DNA from: CAVVGB01 sp963747715 | GTDB lineage: Bacteria > Actinomycetota > Thermoleophilia > Gaiellales > Gaiellaceae | Reading direction: 5' to 3' | NCBI GenBank assembly: GCA_963747715.1 | Contig: CAVVGB010000003.1 | Coordinates: 472,429 to 536,428, forward strand | DNA length: 64,000 bases | In this document: positions 29,638 through 40,798 of the stretch, in pieces | How the letters are laid out: each line of letters opens with the position of its first letter | How positions within the stretch are numbered: position 1 is the stretch's first letter | Notes under the pieces: model-generated | Seen by the model: only the letters and a program-made list of their open reading frames with translations | Told to the model about the DNA's origin: nothing | Database searches by the model: none | Translations under genes and position numbers: made by a program

Positions 29638-29997
29638 ATGCCGCGCGTCAAGAGAGCGGTCCACGCGCACAAGAAGCGCCGCAAGGTGCTCGAGGAGGCA
29701 AAGGGCTATTACGGGCAGCAGCACGTCTCTTACCGGAAGGCGAAAGAGCAGCTGCTCAAGTCCGACGTCCACGCCTACCGCGACCGCAAGAAGAAAAAGC
29801 GAGTCTTCCGGCGGCTTTGGATCATCCGGATCAACGCGGCCGCCAGACGTGAGGGGTTGTCCTACAACCAGTTTGTCGCCGGCTGCCGCAAAGCCGAGAT
29901 CGAGCTCGACCGCAAGGTGCTCGCGGACATCGCCGTCCAAGACCCGGCGGCCTTCTCGAAGATCGCGGCACAGGCGAAGGCTGCCCTAGAAGCCTGA
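29638..29997 (+). CDS. rplT: ribosomal protein bL20
   Basis: 119 residues starting MPRVKRAVHAHKKRRK, with RIWR-type helical region and YNQFVAGCRKAEIELDRKVLADIA. It binds 23S rRNA early in 50S assembly and in many bacteria represses its own operon. Two bases after rpmI. Confidence 0.97.
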   Translation: MPRVKRAVHAHKKRRKVLEEAKGYYGQQHVSYRKAKEQLLKSDVHAYRDRKKKKRVFRRLWIIRINAAARREGLSYNQFVAGCRKAEIELDRKVLADIAVQDPAAFSKIAAQAKAALEA

Positions 29998-30029
29998 ACG
30001 ACGAGCCCGTCGGCGAGGTCTTCCGCCGC

Positions 30030-30974
30030 ATGGCGGACGACTTCGAGCGCGGCGGTTCGAAGCTGTACGCCGCACTCGCTCGCGCTTTCGCAGACGACCC
30101 GCTCGTCGCCGACATCGTCGGGGACCACAGGCCGCGCTGGGAAGCGCCGCTGCGTCTCTTCGGCGGCGTGCACTACCTCGAGCTCTCCGGCGTCGTCCAG
30201 CATCCGTGGCTCAAGTTCCGGGGCGTCCTCGAGAGCCAGCAGGACTGGCTCAAACGCTTCGTCGCCGAACAGCCGGTCCAGACGAACGAGGTGCAGCGGT
30301 CCTGGGCGCTGCTGCCGGCGTTCCTGACCGTCGCCGACGGGCGGCCGCTCGACATCATCGAGCTGGGACCGAGCGCCGGCTTGAACCTCTTCTGGGACCG
30401 CTACCGCTACCGGTACGGCGAGACGAGCTGGGGAAGCGCCGACGCGCCGCTCGAGCTGTCGGGCGATGCGCAACCGGCGCCGCCTGCGTCGCTCTTCAAC
30501 ACGGACGTGGAAGTGCGCAAGCGCATCGGCGTCGACCGCCGTCCGGTGGACGTCACGACCGACCACGGGGCGCGCCTGCTGCAAGCGTTCGTGTGGGCCG
30601 ACCAGGCCGCGCGTGTCGAGCGCGTTCGGCGTGCGATCGAGATCGCGCGGCGCGATCCGCCCGAGCTTCTCGAAGGCGACTACGTCGAGGTGCTGCCGCC
30701 GTTGCTCGCGGCCCGTGATCTCGGCGTGCTCACCGTCGTCTTCCACTCGGCCTCGGCCGTCTATCTGCGCGACGACGAGCGCCTCGCGCTCCAGGAAGCG
30801 ATCGAGCGTGCGGGAGCCCGCGGTTCCCTCGCGTGGATCTCCTACGAGATCGACCGCGAGGAAGAGGTCGGGTACCGCAATTTTGTGCTCGAGGTGCAGG
30901 CGTGGCCGCGTGGAGAGCGACGGCGCCTCGCGCGCCTCGACGGGCACGCCAACTCGCTGGAGTGGAGCGCGTGA
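30030..30974 (+). CDS. DUF2332 family protein
   Basis: 314 residues. ELGPSAGLNLFWDRY with a preceding hydrophobic strand looks like a degenerate Rossmann methyltransferase motif, and the overall pattern (HYLELSG near residue 50, VVFHSASAVYL, ISYEI) matches my recall of DUF2332, common in actinobacteria. Function unknown; a methyltransferase-like fold is plausible. The frame is open upstream to the rplT stop, but ATG 30030 is the first good start. The stop overlaps the next gene in GTGA. Confidence 0.8.
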   Translation: MADDFERGGSKLYAALARAFADDPLVADIVGDHRPRWEAPLRLFGGVHYLELSGVVQHPWLKFRGVLESQQDWLKRFVAEQPVQTNEVQRSWALLPAFLTVADGRPLDIIELGPSAGLNLFWDRYRYRYGETSWGSADAPLELSGDAQPAPPASLFNTDVEVRKRIGVDRRPVDVTTDHGARLLQAFVWADQAARVERVRRAIEIARRDPPELLEGDYVEVLPPLLAARDLGVLTVVFHSASAVYLRDDERLALQEAIERAGARGSLAWISYEIDREEEVGYRNFVLEVQAWPRGERRRLARLDGHANSLEWSA

Positions 30975-31684
30975 TCACCTCGGCGGCCAATCCGCGCCTC
31001 AAGCTCGTGCGCAAGCTCGCGTCGCGCCGTCAGCGCGACAAGCTCGGCCTCTTCGCCTGCGAGGGCGAGGATCTCGTGGCGGCCGCTCTCGACGCGGGGC
31101 TCGAGCCCGTCGACGTCCTCGTCGATGCGGAACGGCCGGTTCTCGAGGATCGTCTCCGGCGTTCGGAGCTGGTCGCGCCCGCGCTCATGGGCGAGCTCTC
31201 GAGCCTGGCGCATCCGGCGCGGGTGATCGGGGTCTTCCGGCGCGCCGACCTTCGCAGCGGGACGGACGCGCCGCTCGGGATCGCGCTCTGGCACGTCGGC
31301 GATCCCGGCAACGTCGGCACGATCGTCCGGACGGCCGACGCACTCGGGCCGGCGTTCGTCGCGCTGTCAGCCGGCTGCGCGGACCCGACCGGCCCGAAAG
31401 CGCTGCGCGCTTCGATGGGCGCCTTGTTCCGCGTACCTCTGGCGCGCTTCGACGAAGCGCCGCGGCCCTGGGTGGGGCTCGTGCCGCGCGGCGGCCGCCC
31501 GCTCGCGGAGCTCGAGCTCGGTGAGCGCGTGACGTTCGTCCTCGGCGCGGAGCGCGAAGGCCTCAGCCAGGAGGTGGCGGAGCAGTGCGACGAGCTTGCG
31601 TCGATCCCGCTGGCCGAGGGCGCCGAGTCGTTGAACGTCGCCGTCGCCGCGGCGATCGCGCTCTACGAGCGCAACCGCCGCTGA
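30971..31684 (+). CDS. TrmH/SpoU-family RNA 2'-O-methyltransferase
   Basis: 237 residues. The N-terminal substrate-binding part begins ITSAANPRLKLVRKLASRRQR. The SPOUT catalytic domain has motif 1 GDPGNVGTIVRTADALG, motif 2 FVLGAEREGLS and motif 3 IPLAEGAESLNVAVAAAIALYE. It methylates ribose in rRNA or tRNA using SAM through a knotted fold. GTG start overlapping the DUF2332 stop. Typical neighbour of pheS in this cluster. Confidence 0.9.
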   Translation: MITSAANPRLKLVRKLASRRQRDKLGLFACEGEDLVAAALDAGLEPVDVLVDAERPVLEDRLRRSELVAPALMGELSSLAHPARVIGVFRRADLRSGTDAPLGIALWHVGDPGNVGTIVRTADALGPAFVALSAGCADPTGPKALRASMGALFRVPLARFDEAPRPWVGLVPRGGRPLAELELGERVTFVLGAEREGLSQEVAEQCDELASIPLAEGAESLNVAVAAAIALYERNRR

Positions 31685-31687
31685 AGG

Positions 31688-33578
31688 TCACCAGGCGCCT
31701 CCGCCGCCGCCTCCGCCGCCCCCACCTCCGCCGCCGGAGAAGCCGCCGCCGAAGCCGCCCGAGCCGCTCGAGGGCGGTGCGAGGGCCGAGCCGAAGCCGG
31801 CAGATAGGTCGCCGATGCCGAGGGCGCTCGGGCCCGAGCCGAGGTCGCCGTGCCCGCTGATCCAGTAGATCGAGCTCTGCTCGTGCAGCGCCTCGGGCAT
31901 CCGCAGCTGCGCGCCCTGCAGCACGCGCTCGGCGATTCCGAAGGCGATCCCGTACACGAGGAAGCGCTCCCACAACTCGAGCGTCGCGGGCGGCGCGTCC
32001 TGCAGCCGCGGGAAGTCCGTCAGGTACCGGCGAAACGCATCCCAGCGCTCGGCCTCGGCCTGCGCTTCGGGTGAGCGGCGCCGCCACAGCTTCGCGTTCA
32101 AGACCGCGCCGATCAAGATCGCCCCGTTGACGCACGCGCACAGACCGAGCGCGATGAGGAGGATGTCGCTCCAGCGCGGCGCGACCGGCTGAAAGCCGTG
32201 GATGCCTCGCCACACCGCGATCGCGCCCGGAATCAAGAAGCAGGGCCGCAGCGATCGCAAGCGTCCGTGCGCCCGCGTCCTGGAACCAGCCGCGACCCTC
32301 GATCGCGTCCTTGACGGTGCTCTTGAACGCGGAGAAGCGCTCGCTGTTCTCCTTGCGGTCGTCGCTGATCCGGTCGCGGAAGCTGGACAGTCGCTCCGTG
32401 CCGCCGTCGAGGACGTCGTCGACGACCTTCACGATCGGGCGCTCGAAGTCCGTGAGCGATTCGCCGTCCGCCGAGCCCGGGCTGATGTCGAGGTCGGCCA
32501 CCTGCTCGCTGCGCAGGCCCGCCCACGTCTTGCGCTCCGTGGTCGAAGGCGTCGCCGTGTAGTGGCCCCGGCGAATGAGGTCGAAGAGCGTCGCCGTGAA
32601 CTCGAACGAGCCCACGCCGTACTCCTGCCGTAGGAGCGGAGGGACGAGCGCGGGGGCGAGCTCCGAAGGAGGCTCCTGCTCGTACTCACGGTCGTACCCG
32701 GTGCGTCGCTCCCGTCCGTACAGCCGCCAGACCACGAACGCGACGACCGCCGCCGGCACGAGTGCGAGCAGTAGGAGGACGAGGATCGTGAGCGGCAGAT
32801 GGTCGAGCACCCAGTCGATGCGCTCGCGATCGCGCTCGTAGTCGGCCGCGTCTTCCCGTTCCTCCGCGACGATGCGGTCGAGCGCCTCTCCACTGCGGAC
32901 CTGCGCACCCGCGGTCGAGGTCAGGAGCTCGCGGGGAAAGAGGACGCGCAGCTCGACGAACTGGCCGGCCGGAACGTCGAGCGCACGGAGGAGGGCCCGG
33001 TCGGATTCCCGCGTGACGTCGCCGCGGACCGAGACCGGGTGACCGTAGACGCGGTACTCGGGCCCGGAAGCGGGCCCGGGCAGCGTCATCGTCGCCGTCA
33101 AGCGTCCGAGCCGTTCCTCCCACTCGTCGCCCCACACCTTGAGGTTGACGTCGACGACGTCGTCGTAGGCGAGCGCCAGCCCGCTCAGCCGGTAGCCGAC
33201 CGTGAAGGACCGCAGCTCGTCCTGCGCGCGGAAGTGCCACACGATCCGAGTGCCGCCCTCGATGTCCCCCACGCCGTAGCGGCCGGGTAAGCCGAAGCTC
33301 CCGATCTCAGCCGACCCGCCAGGCGAGTACCGTTCGCTCCCCTCGGCGACGAAGATGTTGCTGATCCTCTCGCCCTCCCTGAGCGGAATCTCGCGGAACG
33401 CGCCGCTGAACGACCCCTCGAAGAGGAACGTGATCGTCTCCTCGACCAGCAGCGAACCGTCGGGCTCGACTTGGATCTCGACGTTTGCGTCGGGGAGGAC
33501 GAATGACTTCGCATCCGCCGTCGCCGGGGATGCGAGCAGAAAGAGGAGGGCGACCGCGAGGAGTCGGTACGCCCTCAG
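31688..33578 (-). CDS. DUF2207 membrane protein with polyglycine tail, one frameshift
   Basis: Signal peptide (LLAVALLFLLASPATADA), then the DUF2207 beta domain (ANVEIQVEPDGSLLVEETITF, FSGAFREIPL), a transmembrane helix near residue 250, a cytoplasmic region, two more helices (in the frame from 32260) and a Gly-only C-terminal tail ending in AW. The frame changes near 32240. No ATG, GTG or TTG starts the signal peptide; only CTG at 33578 fits, overlapping the lemA stop, so a start error or a non-standard start is likely. It is paired with lemA as often seen. Function unknown. Confidence 0.8.
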
Positions 33579-34132
33579 AACTGGACCCTCGGCGCCTCCC
33601 GGACGGCCGGTTCCTCGATCTCGAAATACGGCTTCTCTTCGAAGTTGAACAGGCCGCCCACGATGTTCGTCGGGACGGTCTCGAGCGCCGTGTCGTAGCT
33701 CAGCACCGCGTCGTTGTAGACCTGGCGCGAGACGGCGATCTTCTGCTCCGTGTCCTCGAGCTGCGCCTGCAGCTGCTGGAAGTTCTCCGTCGCGCGCAGC
33801 TCCGGGTAGTCCTCGGCGACGGCGAACAGCCGCCCGATGGCCGCCGTCAGGAAGTTCTCGGCTTCCGCCTGCTCGGGCACGGTGCGCGCCTGCTGCGCTG
33901 CCGTGCGCGCCTTCGTCACCTCCTCGAACGTGGCGCGCTCGTGCGAGGCGTAGCCCTTCACCGTCTCGACGAGGTTCGGGATGAGGTCGTAGCGGCGCCG
34001 GAGCTGCACGTCGACCTGCGCCCAGGCGTTCTCCGTGCGGTTGCGAAGACGAACGAGCCGGTTGTAGAGGACGACGACGAAGACCGCGAGCAGCAGGAGG
34101 AGCACGGCGATCCCGACGACGACCCAAATCAC
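33575..34132 (-). CDS. lemA: LemA family protein
   Basis: 185 residues: one N-terminal membrane helix (about 3-23), then a long helical domain with YNRLVRLRNRTENAWAQVD, LQRRRYDLIPNLVETVKGYASHE-like segments, and YNDAVLSYDTALETVPTNIVGGLFNF at the end, which is diagnostic of LemA. Membrane-anchored, cytosolic or periplasmic role unclear; commonly paired with DUF2207 or TPM-domain proteins, as here. Confidence 0.92.
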   Translation of the reverse strand: MIWVVVGIAVLLLLLAVFVVVLYNRLVRLRNRTENAWAQVDVQLRRRYDLIPNLVETVKGYASHERATFEEVTKARTAAQQARTVPEQAEAENFLTAAIGRLFAVAEDYPELRATENFQQLQAQLEDTEQKIAVSRQVYNDAVLSYDTALETVPTNIVGGLFNFEEKPYFEIEEPAVREAPRVQF

Positions 34133-34142
34133 GCGTGTAACC

Positions 34143-34848
34143 CTACTGCGTCCGCCGGGCGATCCAGATCGTGTCTTCGTCTCCTCGATACGGGCTGCGG
34201 TCGAACCAGCCGTACAGGGCCTCGACCTTGAAGCCCGATTGCTCGAGAAGGGCGCGCCACTCGTCCGGGGACACCCACGCAGAGGTGCATCGTCGTCTTC
34301 CCCGGCTTGCCCTTGACGGAGAGCTGGACGGTGCGCGCGTCCACGTCCCAGTTTGCGTGCTCCCAGATGCCTGGCTCCCGCTCGATCCAGCGGTCGTGCG
34401 TCTCCTTGACGTCGGCGGCGCTCGGCGTGAACACGTCGAAGATGAAACGGCCGTCCGGGTCGAGCAGCTTGTGGATCGCCGCGAAGGCCTGCAACCGCGC
34501 CTCGTCGGACGGGAGGTGGAGCAGCGAGCGGAACGGCGACGTGACGAGCGAGACGCGCTTGCGCAGCGGCGGCCGGCGTAGGTCGCCTTCACGCAGATCG
34601 ACGAGATGTGAGACGCCCGCCTCCTCCGCGCGCCGCCGGCAGAGGTCGAGCATGCGCTTCGAGGAGTCGACGCCGACGACGCGAACGCCGGCGCGCGCGA
34701 TCGGCACGGCGATTCGCCCCGTGCCGACGCCGAGCTCGACCACCGGCCCGCCGTCCTTGCGCGCCTCGGCGACGTAGAAGTCCACGTCCTCCGTAACGCT
34801 CCGGTTCCACGGGTCGTAAAGCTCGGCTATCGCGTCGTAAGAGCTCAC
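34143..34848 (-). CDS. class I SAM-dependent methyltransferase, one frameshift
   Basis: GTG at 34848 begins SSYDAIAELYDPWNRSV, a start typical of small SAM methyltransferases. Motif I is VVELGVGTGRIAVPIA, motif II VVGVDSSKRMLDL, and FRSLLHLPSDEARLQAF precedes the last strands. The frame shifts near 34272; the other frame supplies the ending WRALLEQSGFKVEALYGWFDRSPY and stop at 34143. Substrate unknown. Divergent from pheS with 24 bases between starts. Confidence 0.82.
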
Positions 34849-34872
34849 CGGGGGCGATGATACGCTCGCTCG

Positions 34873-35066
34873 ATGGACGTGCAGGCGCACGGCAAGGAGG
34901 CGAAAGCCGCCGTCGCCGGCGCATCCAGCCTCGAAGAGCTCGACGCGGCGCGGGTCCGCTATCTCGGCCGCAAGAGCGAGCTGAAGCAGGCTTGGAGACA
35001 GGTCCGCGACGCCGAGAGCGGGCGAGCCCTCAACACGCTCCGGGAAGAGCTCGAGCTGCTCACCTC
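34873..35066 (+). pseudogene. pheS: 5' fragment of phenylalanyl-tRNA synthetase alpha subunit
   Basis: ATG 34873 opens the PheS N-terminal coiled-coil arm: LEELDAARVRYLGRKSELKQAWRQVRD, then ALNTLREELELL, as expected in the first ~64 residues. At about 35066 the similarity stops and the same frame runs straight into a ThuA-like domain. The class II catalytic core is missing. The gene order (thrS-infC-rpmI-rplT-trmH-pheS) says this is the genuine start of pheS, cut by a false or foreign join. Confidence 0.8.
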
Positions 35067-35076
35067 TGAGCGTGAC

Positions 35077-35804
35077 GTGACGGAGATTCTCGTATTTTCT
35101 CGCACGGTCGGTTTTCGGCACGAGAGCATCCTGGAGGGCACGCGCGCGCTCGTCGAGCTCGGCCGCGAGCATGGCTTCGGGGTCACGGCGAGCGAGGACC
35201 CCGCGTGGTTCGACGATACCCGTCTCTTGCCGTTCGATGCGGTCGTATTCTTGAACACCAACGGCACCGTGCTCGACGAACGCGGGACGCGAGGCGCTCG
35301 CGAAGTTCGTGCGCTCGGGCAAGAGCTGGGTCGGCGTGCACGGCGCAGCGGCAACCGAGCCCGACTGGCCCTGGTACGGCCGGCTCGTCGGCGCGACCTT
35401 CAAGGCGCATCCCGCCGTGCAGCCCGCGCTCGTGCGTGTCGAAGACGCCGAGCACCCCGCGACGCGCCATCTGCCGAACGTCGTGGCTGACCACCGACGA
35501 GTGGTACGGCTTTCACGCGAATCCTCGAGACTCCGTTCACGTACTGCTCACGCTCGACGAAACGAGCTACGAGCCCGGCGACGGCGCCATGGGCACCAAT
35601 CATCCGGTCGCCTGGTGCCACGAGCACGAAGGCGGCCGGGCCTTCTACACGGCGCTCGGGCACACGAAGGAAAGCTACCGAGACCCCCGCGGCACCTCGC
35701 GGAGGCATCGCCTGGGCGCCGGCGCGGGCAGTCGGCGGTGGGCGCTGGGAAAACGCCAGCTCGCTGGTGAGACCTGCCCGGGGGCGCTAGATTTCTGGGA
35801 GTGA
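35077..35804 (+). CDS. ThuA-domain (trehalose-utilisation-like) protein, frameshifted
   Basis: GTG 35077 begins TEILVFSRTVGFRHESI, the typical opening of ThuA domains (class I glutamine-amidotransferase-like fold). FDAVVFLNTNG follows, then in other frames WVGVHGAAATEPDWPWYGRLVGATFKAHP, then NHPVAWCHEHEGGRAFYTALGHTKE. Breaks lie near 35285, 35480 and 35700. ThuA proteins act in sugar metabolism, but the substrate here is unknown. The stop overlaps the next start in GTGA at 35801. The frame also continues upstream into the pheS fragment, which I take as an artefact. Confidence 0.72.
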
Positions 35805-37585
35805 CCGATCCCGAGGCACCGAGCTTTCGCGAGACCTTCCGACGACGCGCCAGGAGCGTTCGCGGCTGGCTCCTCGTGCGACACGCGCTCGGCGGTCTCG
35901 CGGTCGGCGCAGCGCTCGGCGGCGCGCTCGCGGCTCTCTTGTGGTGGCAGCGTGAGGGCGCGCTCCGGCCGTGGGGTTTCGCCGTCGCCGATGATCCTGG
36001 GGCTCGCCGTCGGGCTCGTCTGGGCACGGCGTCGGCGCTGGTCGGACCAGGCGCTCGCGCTCTACCTCGACGCGCGCCTCGGCAGCGCGGAAGCGGTGAC
36101 GACCGCGCTCGAGGGCGGTGACACGGGGACGCGCAAGAACGTCGAACGTCAGGCGGCCGAAACCCTGGCGCGGCAGGCCCGCGAAAGCTCCGGCCCCGCT
36201 GGCACCGGCCTTGGCACGCGCTCTTGCCCGCCGGCAGCGCCGCAGCCGTGTGGGTGTGCGTGATTCCGTTGCCCCCGGCGCCCGCGGCGCCCGCGCCGCC
36301 TGCGGGCGTCGAGAAGATCCGCAAGGGCGACCTGCCCGGGCTCGACCGGATCGAAGCGCTCGCGGCCCTCGGCGGCGAGAACCCGGCCCAGGAGGAGCGG
36401 CTCAGGCGCCTCGCGGCCGAAGCCAAGAAGCTTCGCGAGGACCTGCAGAAGGGGCTCGAGAAGCGCGAGGCGCTCGCCCGACTCGGCAGCCTGCGCGACG
36501 ACATCGCCGCCGAAAGGCAGCGTTTCGGCGACGCGAAGAATCGCGCTGGCCTCGACGCGGCGACTTCCGAGCTCGAAAAGCAGCAAGCTCACGGACAAAG
36601 GCGGCGCGCGCGCTCGGCGAAGGCGACCTCACCGAGTTCGACGCCGAGATGCAACGGCTCGCGAGCCTGGCGGAGAAAGAGGACCGCGACGCGGCCCGCG
36701 AGGCGCTCGAGCAAGCCGCGAAGGCCGCTCGCGAGAAGGGCGCACACGGGCTCGCCGACGCGCTCGAGCGCCAGAAGAAGGCGCTCGAACGGGCCGAGGC
36801 GAACGCCGAGGCGCTGCGTGAGCTCGCCAAACGACTCGAGGGTGCGCTCGACGACGAGGGCCGCTCTGCGCTCGGCGAGCTCGGCGAATCCGGGAGTCCC
36901 GAAGCGCAGCGAAGGCTCGCCGAGGCGCTCGAGCGCGCGCTCAAAAAGCTCAGCGAAGAGGAACGCCGGAAGCTCGCCGAGAACCTGAAGAAGGACCTCG
37001 ACCGCGAGCGGTGCCGGCGGGAAACCCATGACGCGCGAAGAGCTCGAAGATCTCGCGCAGCCGCCTCGCCGAAAAGGGAGCCGACAAGCTACTCGAGGAG
37101 CAGCTGCGCGAGCTCGCCCGCCGCGACCCGAGCGACGACGCGCGGCGCGAGCAGGGCCTCGACGACGCCGATCGCGGCGGCGCCGACGCCCAGCGCGGTC
37201 TCGGCGCGCTGCCGATCCCGATGGGAGGTCCCGGCGGCAAGGGCAACTCGGCAAAGGGGCCGAAGCAGGAGTCGGCGCAAGTCGGCAACCCGAGCGGCGG
37301 TCCGGCGGCGGGCAAGCGACGAGGGCAAGGGCAATCACGCCGGGCAACGGCACGGCACCGCTCGACGTGAAGGAGCTCCGCTCGAAGGCCGATCCGAAGC
37401 TCTTGCCCGGCATGCCCATGCACTCGGCGACGCTCGGTCGCGCACCGGCTCGACCGGGTGAAACCGCGAACCAGCTCGGCACGGGCAAGCTCGGAAGCGC
37501 CGGGCCCGCCGAGGTCGGCGCCGTCGAAGGCGCCGACATCCCCGAGGAGTACCGCGAGCAGGTCGGGCGTTACTTCGAACCGTAG
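35801..37585 (+). CDS. large coiled-coil membrane protein (DUF4175-like), many frameshifts
   Basis: Reading across frames gives about 590 residues: two N-terminal membrane helices (LLVRHALGGLAVGAALGGALAALLW, then ILGLAVGLVWA), DARLGSAEAVTTALE, a third helix near 36255, then a very long charged coiled coil rich in Glu, Arg, Lys and Ala, a Gly-rich linker (GGPGGKGNSAKG) and the end VEGADIPEEYREQVGRYFEP. This layout resembles DUF4175/TIGR02302-type membrane proteins linked to MoxR/VWA operons. Breaks near 35990, 36240, 36595, 37020 and 37320. Confidence 0.6.
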
Positions 37586-37638
37586 CTCCTCGGTCCGAGC
37601 TGCCGCGCGTCGAGTGCTGATGGTAGCCTAGCGCACCG

Positions 37639-38693
37639 ATGTCCCGAGCGTCCGATCCCACGAGCTTCGAAGCGCGCCTCAGCCGCGCGCACGCTGCCTG
37701 CGAACGAGCTCACGCGAGGCCATCGGCACCGTGATCGTCGGTCAGGACGAGGTCGTCGAAGCAGGTGCTCTGGGGCGCTCGTCGCCGGCGGCCACGTGCT
37801 GCTCGAGGGCAACCCCGGGCTCGGCAAGACGCTGCTCGTGCGAACGCTGGCGCGCTGCCTCGAGCTCAGGTTCTCGCGCATCCAGTTCACGCCCGATCTC
37901 ATGCCGAGCGACGTCACGGGCACCAACGTGCTCGTGCTCGGCGCCGACGGCGCTGCGCAGGGCCGCTTCGAGCTCCACCGCGGGCCCGATCTTCGGGCAG
38001 GTCGTGCTCGCCGACGAGATCAACCGCGCGACCCCGAAGACGCAGAGCGCGCTGCTCGAGGCGATGCAGGAGCACGCCGTGCACGATCGCCGGCACGCGG
38101 CACGCGCTCGACGAGCCGTTCTTCGTGCTCGCCACCGAGAATCCGATCGAGATGGAGGGCACCTATCCGCTGCCCGAGGCGCAGCTCGATCGCTTCCTGC
38201 TCAAGGTGCTGGTGCCGACCCCGGCCGAGGACGAGCTGACCGAGATCCTCGCGCGCACGACCGGGCCAGCGACGCCGGCGCCCGGCGCGCGTGCTCGACG
38301 CGCGACGAGGTGCTCGCGCTCCGCGCGCTGTGCCGCGACGTCGCGGTCGCCGAGCCGGTGCTGCGCTACGCGGCGCGCCTCGTCGGCGCGAGCGCCCCGG
38401 ACGACGCAGCGGCGCGCCCGCTCGCGTCGAGCGCGCGGTGCGCTACGGCGCCGGCGTGCGCGGCGCGCAGTCGCTCGTGCTCGCGGCCAAGGCGGTCGCG
38501 CTGCTCGACGGCCGCGCTCACGTCGTCGTTCGCCGACGTGCAGCGCACGGCCCGCCCGGTGCTGCGCCATCGCCTGCTCCGCAGCTTCGAGGGCGAGGCC
38601 GACGGCATCACCACCGATCAGATCGTCGACGAGCTCGTCGCGAGCGTGCCCGCGCGCCCGGAGGCCGTCGAGCGCGCGGCGCAGGGGCAGTAG
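37639..38693 (+). CDS. MoxR-family AAA+ ATPase, frameshifted
   Basis: About 350 residues when frames are joined: VIVGQDEVVEQ, Walker A LLEGNPGLGKT, FSRIQFTPDLMPSDVTGTNV, Walker B VLADEINRATPKTQSALLEAMQE, sensor 1 FVLATENPIEMEGTYPLPEAQLDRF, and a lid with the arginine region RRRL-like LRHRLLRSFEGEADG. MoxR proteins act as chaperones with VWA partners, which are found 8-10 kb downstream. Breaks near 37700, 37985, 38090 and 38290-38500. Confidence 0.85.
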
Positions 38694-40798
38694 TGACCGG
38701 CATCGCCTCGCGGCTCGCGGTCGCGCTGCTCGTCGGCCGGCGCCTGCTCGCGGCGCTCGCGTCCGCGGCCGCGCGCCGCGCTCGCCCGCCGGTGCGCATC
38801 GAGGCGCTCCCGCTGCTCGGCGCGCAGAGCCCGATGGGCGAAGGCTGGGCGAGCGTCGGCGTGCGCCTCGATGAACGCCGAGAGCACCGAGATCACGGGC
38901 GTGGTCGAGCTCCGCGCCGCGCCCTCGTGGAGCAGCGACGGGCAGCGGCTGCTCACCTCGGCGCCGTTCGCGCTCGCGCCCGAAGGCGCGCGTCGCGCTC
39001 GAGCTGCCGACGCACGGCTTCTCCAGCGCGCCCGCCGGAGCTCGAGCTCGTCGTCGTCGACCGCGCGGGCACGGAGATCGCCAAGGTGCCGCGTGCCCGA
39101 GTTCCGCACGAGCGATCCGTTGCTCCTCGACCTGTCGTCGCCGAGCCGCATCGCGCCCGCGGTGCGCGGCGCTCGGCATGGTCACGCAGCGCGGCGTCAG
39201 CGGCGGCTACCGGACGCCGACCGCGCTCGTCACCTCGCCGCTCGTCGATCCGGCCACCGGCGATCCCGTCCTGCCGCGCTGGGCGGCCGTCTACGGCAGC
39301 GCGACGCTCGTCGTCACGACCGGGCGCATCCTCGGAACGCTCGCGAAAGCCCGAGCTCCGACGCGCTCGCCGACTGGGTGCTCGCCGGCGGCGCGCTCGC
39401 CGTCGCCGTCGACCGCCCCGAGGATCTGCGCGCTCGAGCTCGTGCACGACCCTCGCCGGCGGGCACGTCGAGCGAACCAGCGCGCCGAGCGAGCTCTGTC
39501 GGCCGGCGCTGTTTCTCGTGGCCGCCGACAAGCGGCAGCGTGGGCCCTCGCTCGATGCCTGCGCCGCCCAGCGTCTCGCCGCACACGGCCGCGCAGCCCG
39601 AGCGCCGCGCACCGAACGCCGTCACCGCGGCCTGCTCGACGGCTTCACCGGCGGCAACCTGCGGGCGAGCCCCTGGGGCGCCGTCGCGAGCTACGGCCTC
39701 GGCGAGGTCCACCTGCTCGCCTTCGACGCGACCGAGGAACAGCTGTCAGCGATCGCTGGACGCAGCTCAAGTTCGTCGATCTCTTGCGCCACGCCTGGGA
39801 GCGCCAGGCCGCGGTCCTCTGCCGCTCGGGCAGACGGCGTTCGACGGTTACCGCACGAACGAGATCCGCGCCGTGCTCGATCCGAACCGCTCGATGCGCT
39901 GGACGATCGTCGTCGCGGCGCTCGCTCCTGCTCATCTACGCGGCGCTCGCCGGACCGCTCAACTTCTGGCTCGCCTCGCGCCGCGGCAAGCCGCTGCGCG
40001 CGCTCTCTGACCTGCCGTTCTGGGCGGCGGTCGCGCTCGGCGCTCGTCGTGGCGCTCGGCGTCGCTCGCCAAGGGCGTCAGCGGCCGCGCGCGCCGGCTC
40101 ACGCTGATCGAAGCCGGCGCCGGCATGGAGCGCGGCGCCGCCACGCGCTTTCGCGGGCTCTACGCCTCGTCGTCGCGCGACATCACCGTGCGTGCCGACC
40201 GTCGCGCTCGAGCTTGCTCGACGTGAGCTCGGGCGACGATTACGTCGAGCGCACGCTGGTCGTCGATCGCGACGGCGCGCGCCTCGAGCGCTTGCGCACC
40301 AAGCCCTGGGCGACCGTCGTCGTGCGCGAGGACGGCTTCGCGAGCCTCGCCGGCGGCATCAGCATCGTCACGGACGCGAACGGCGAGGTCGTCGTCAAGA
40401 ACCGCGCGGCGCGCGATCTTCTGGGCGTCGTGCTTGAAGGCGCCCGGCCGAGCGGCGGTGGTTTTCGGCGCATCACGCGACGGCGCGTCCGTGCGCGAGA
40501 AGGACGGAGACGCAAGTCGGCGCTCTCCTCGACGCTGCCGAGGACGCGCAGCCTACGGCGCCGTTCATCCTCTGGCGGCCGCGCTGCTCGCGCCCGGAGC
40601 TCGATCGCCACGTCGAGGGCCTCGGCGCCGCCTGGAAAGCGCTCGAAGAAGCCGCCCCGGACGTCGACTTCTGGGTGGAGGACGTGCCGGTGCTGATCGC
40701 CCAGCTCGACGGCGGCGAAGGCAGGACGCACGACAGCGGCTTGACGCGTCGACATCGATCGCGTGCTCGTGCGCGTCGTCGGCTGGGGAGGCGTCGCC

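Noticed and set aside
31690..31760. CCGCC-type repeat as a possible CRISPR or satellite
   Set aside because: It is the polyglycine tail of DUF2207; there are no spacers.
34873..35490. Single gene coding a PheS-arm/ThuA fusion
   Set aside because: The ThuA part has its own start at 35077, the PheS part lacks its catalytic core, and the surroundings change at the same point; a junction is simpler.
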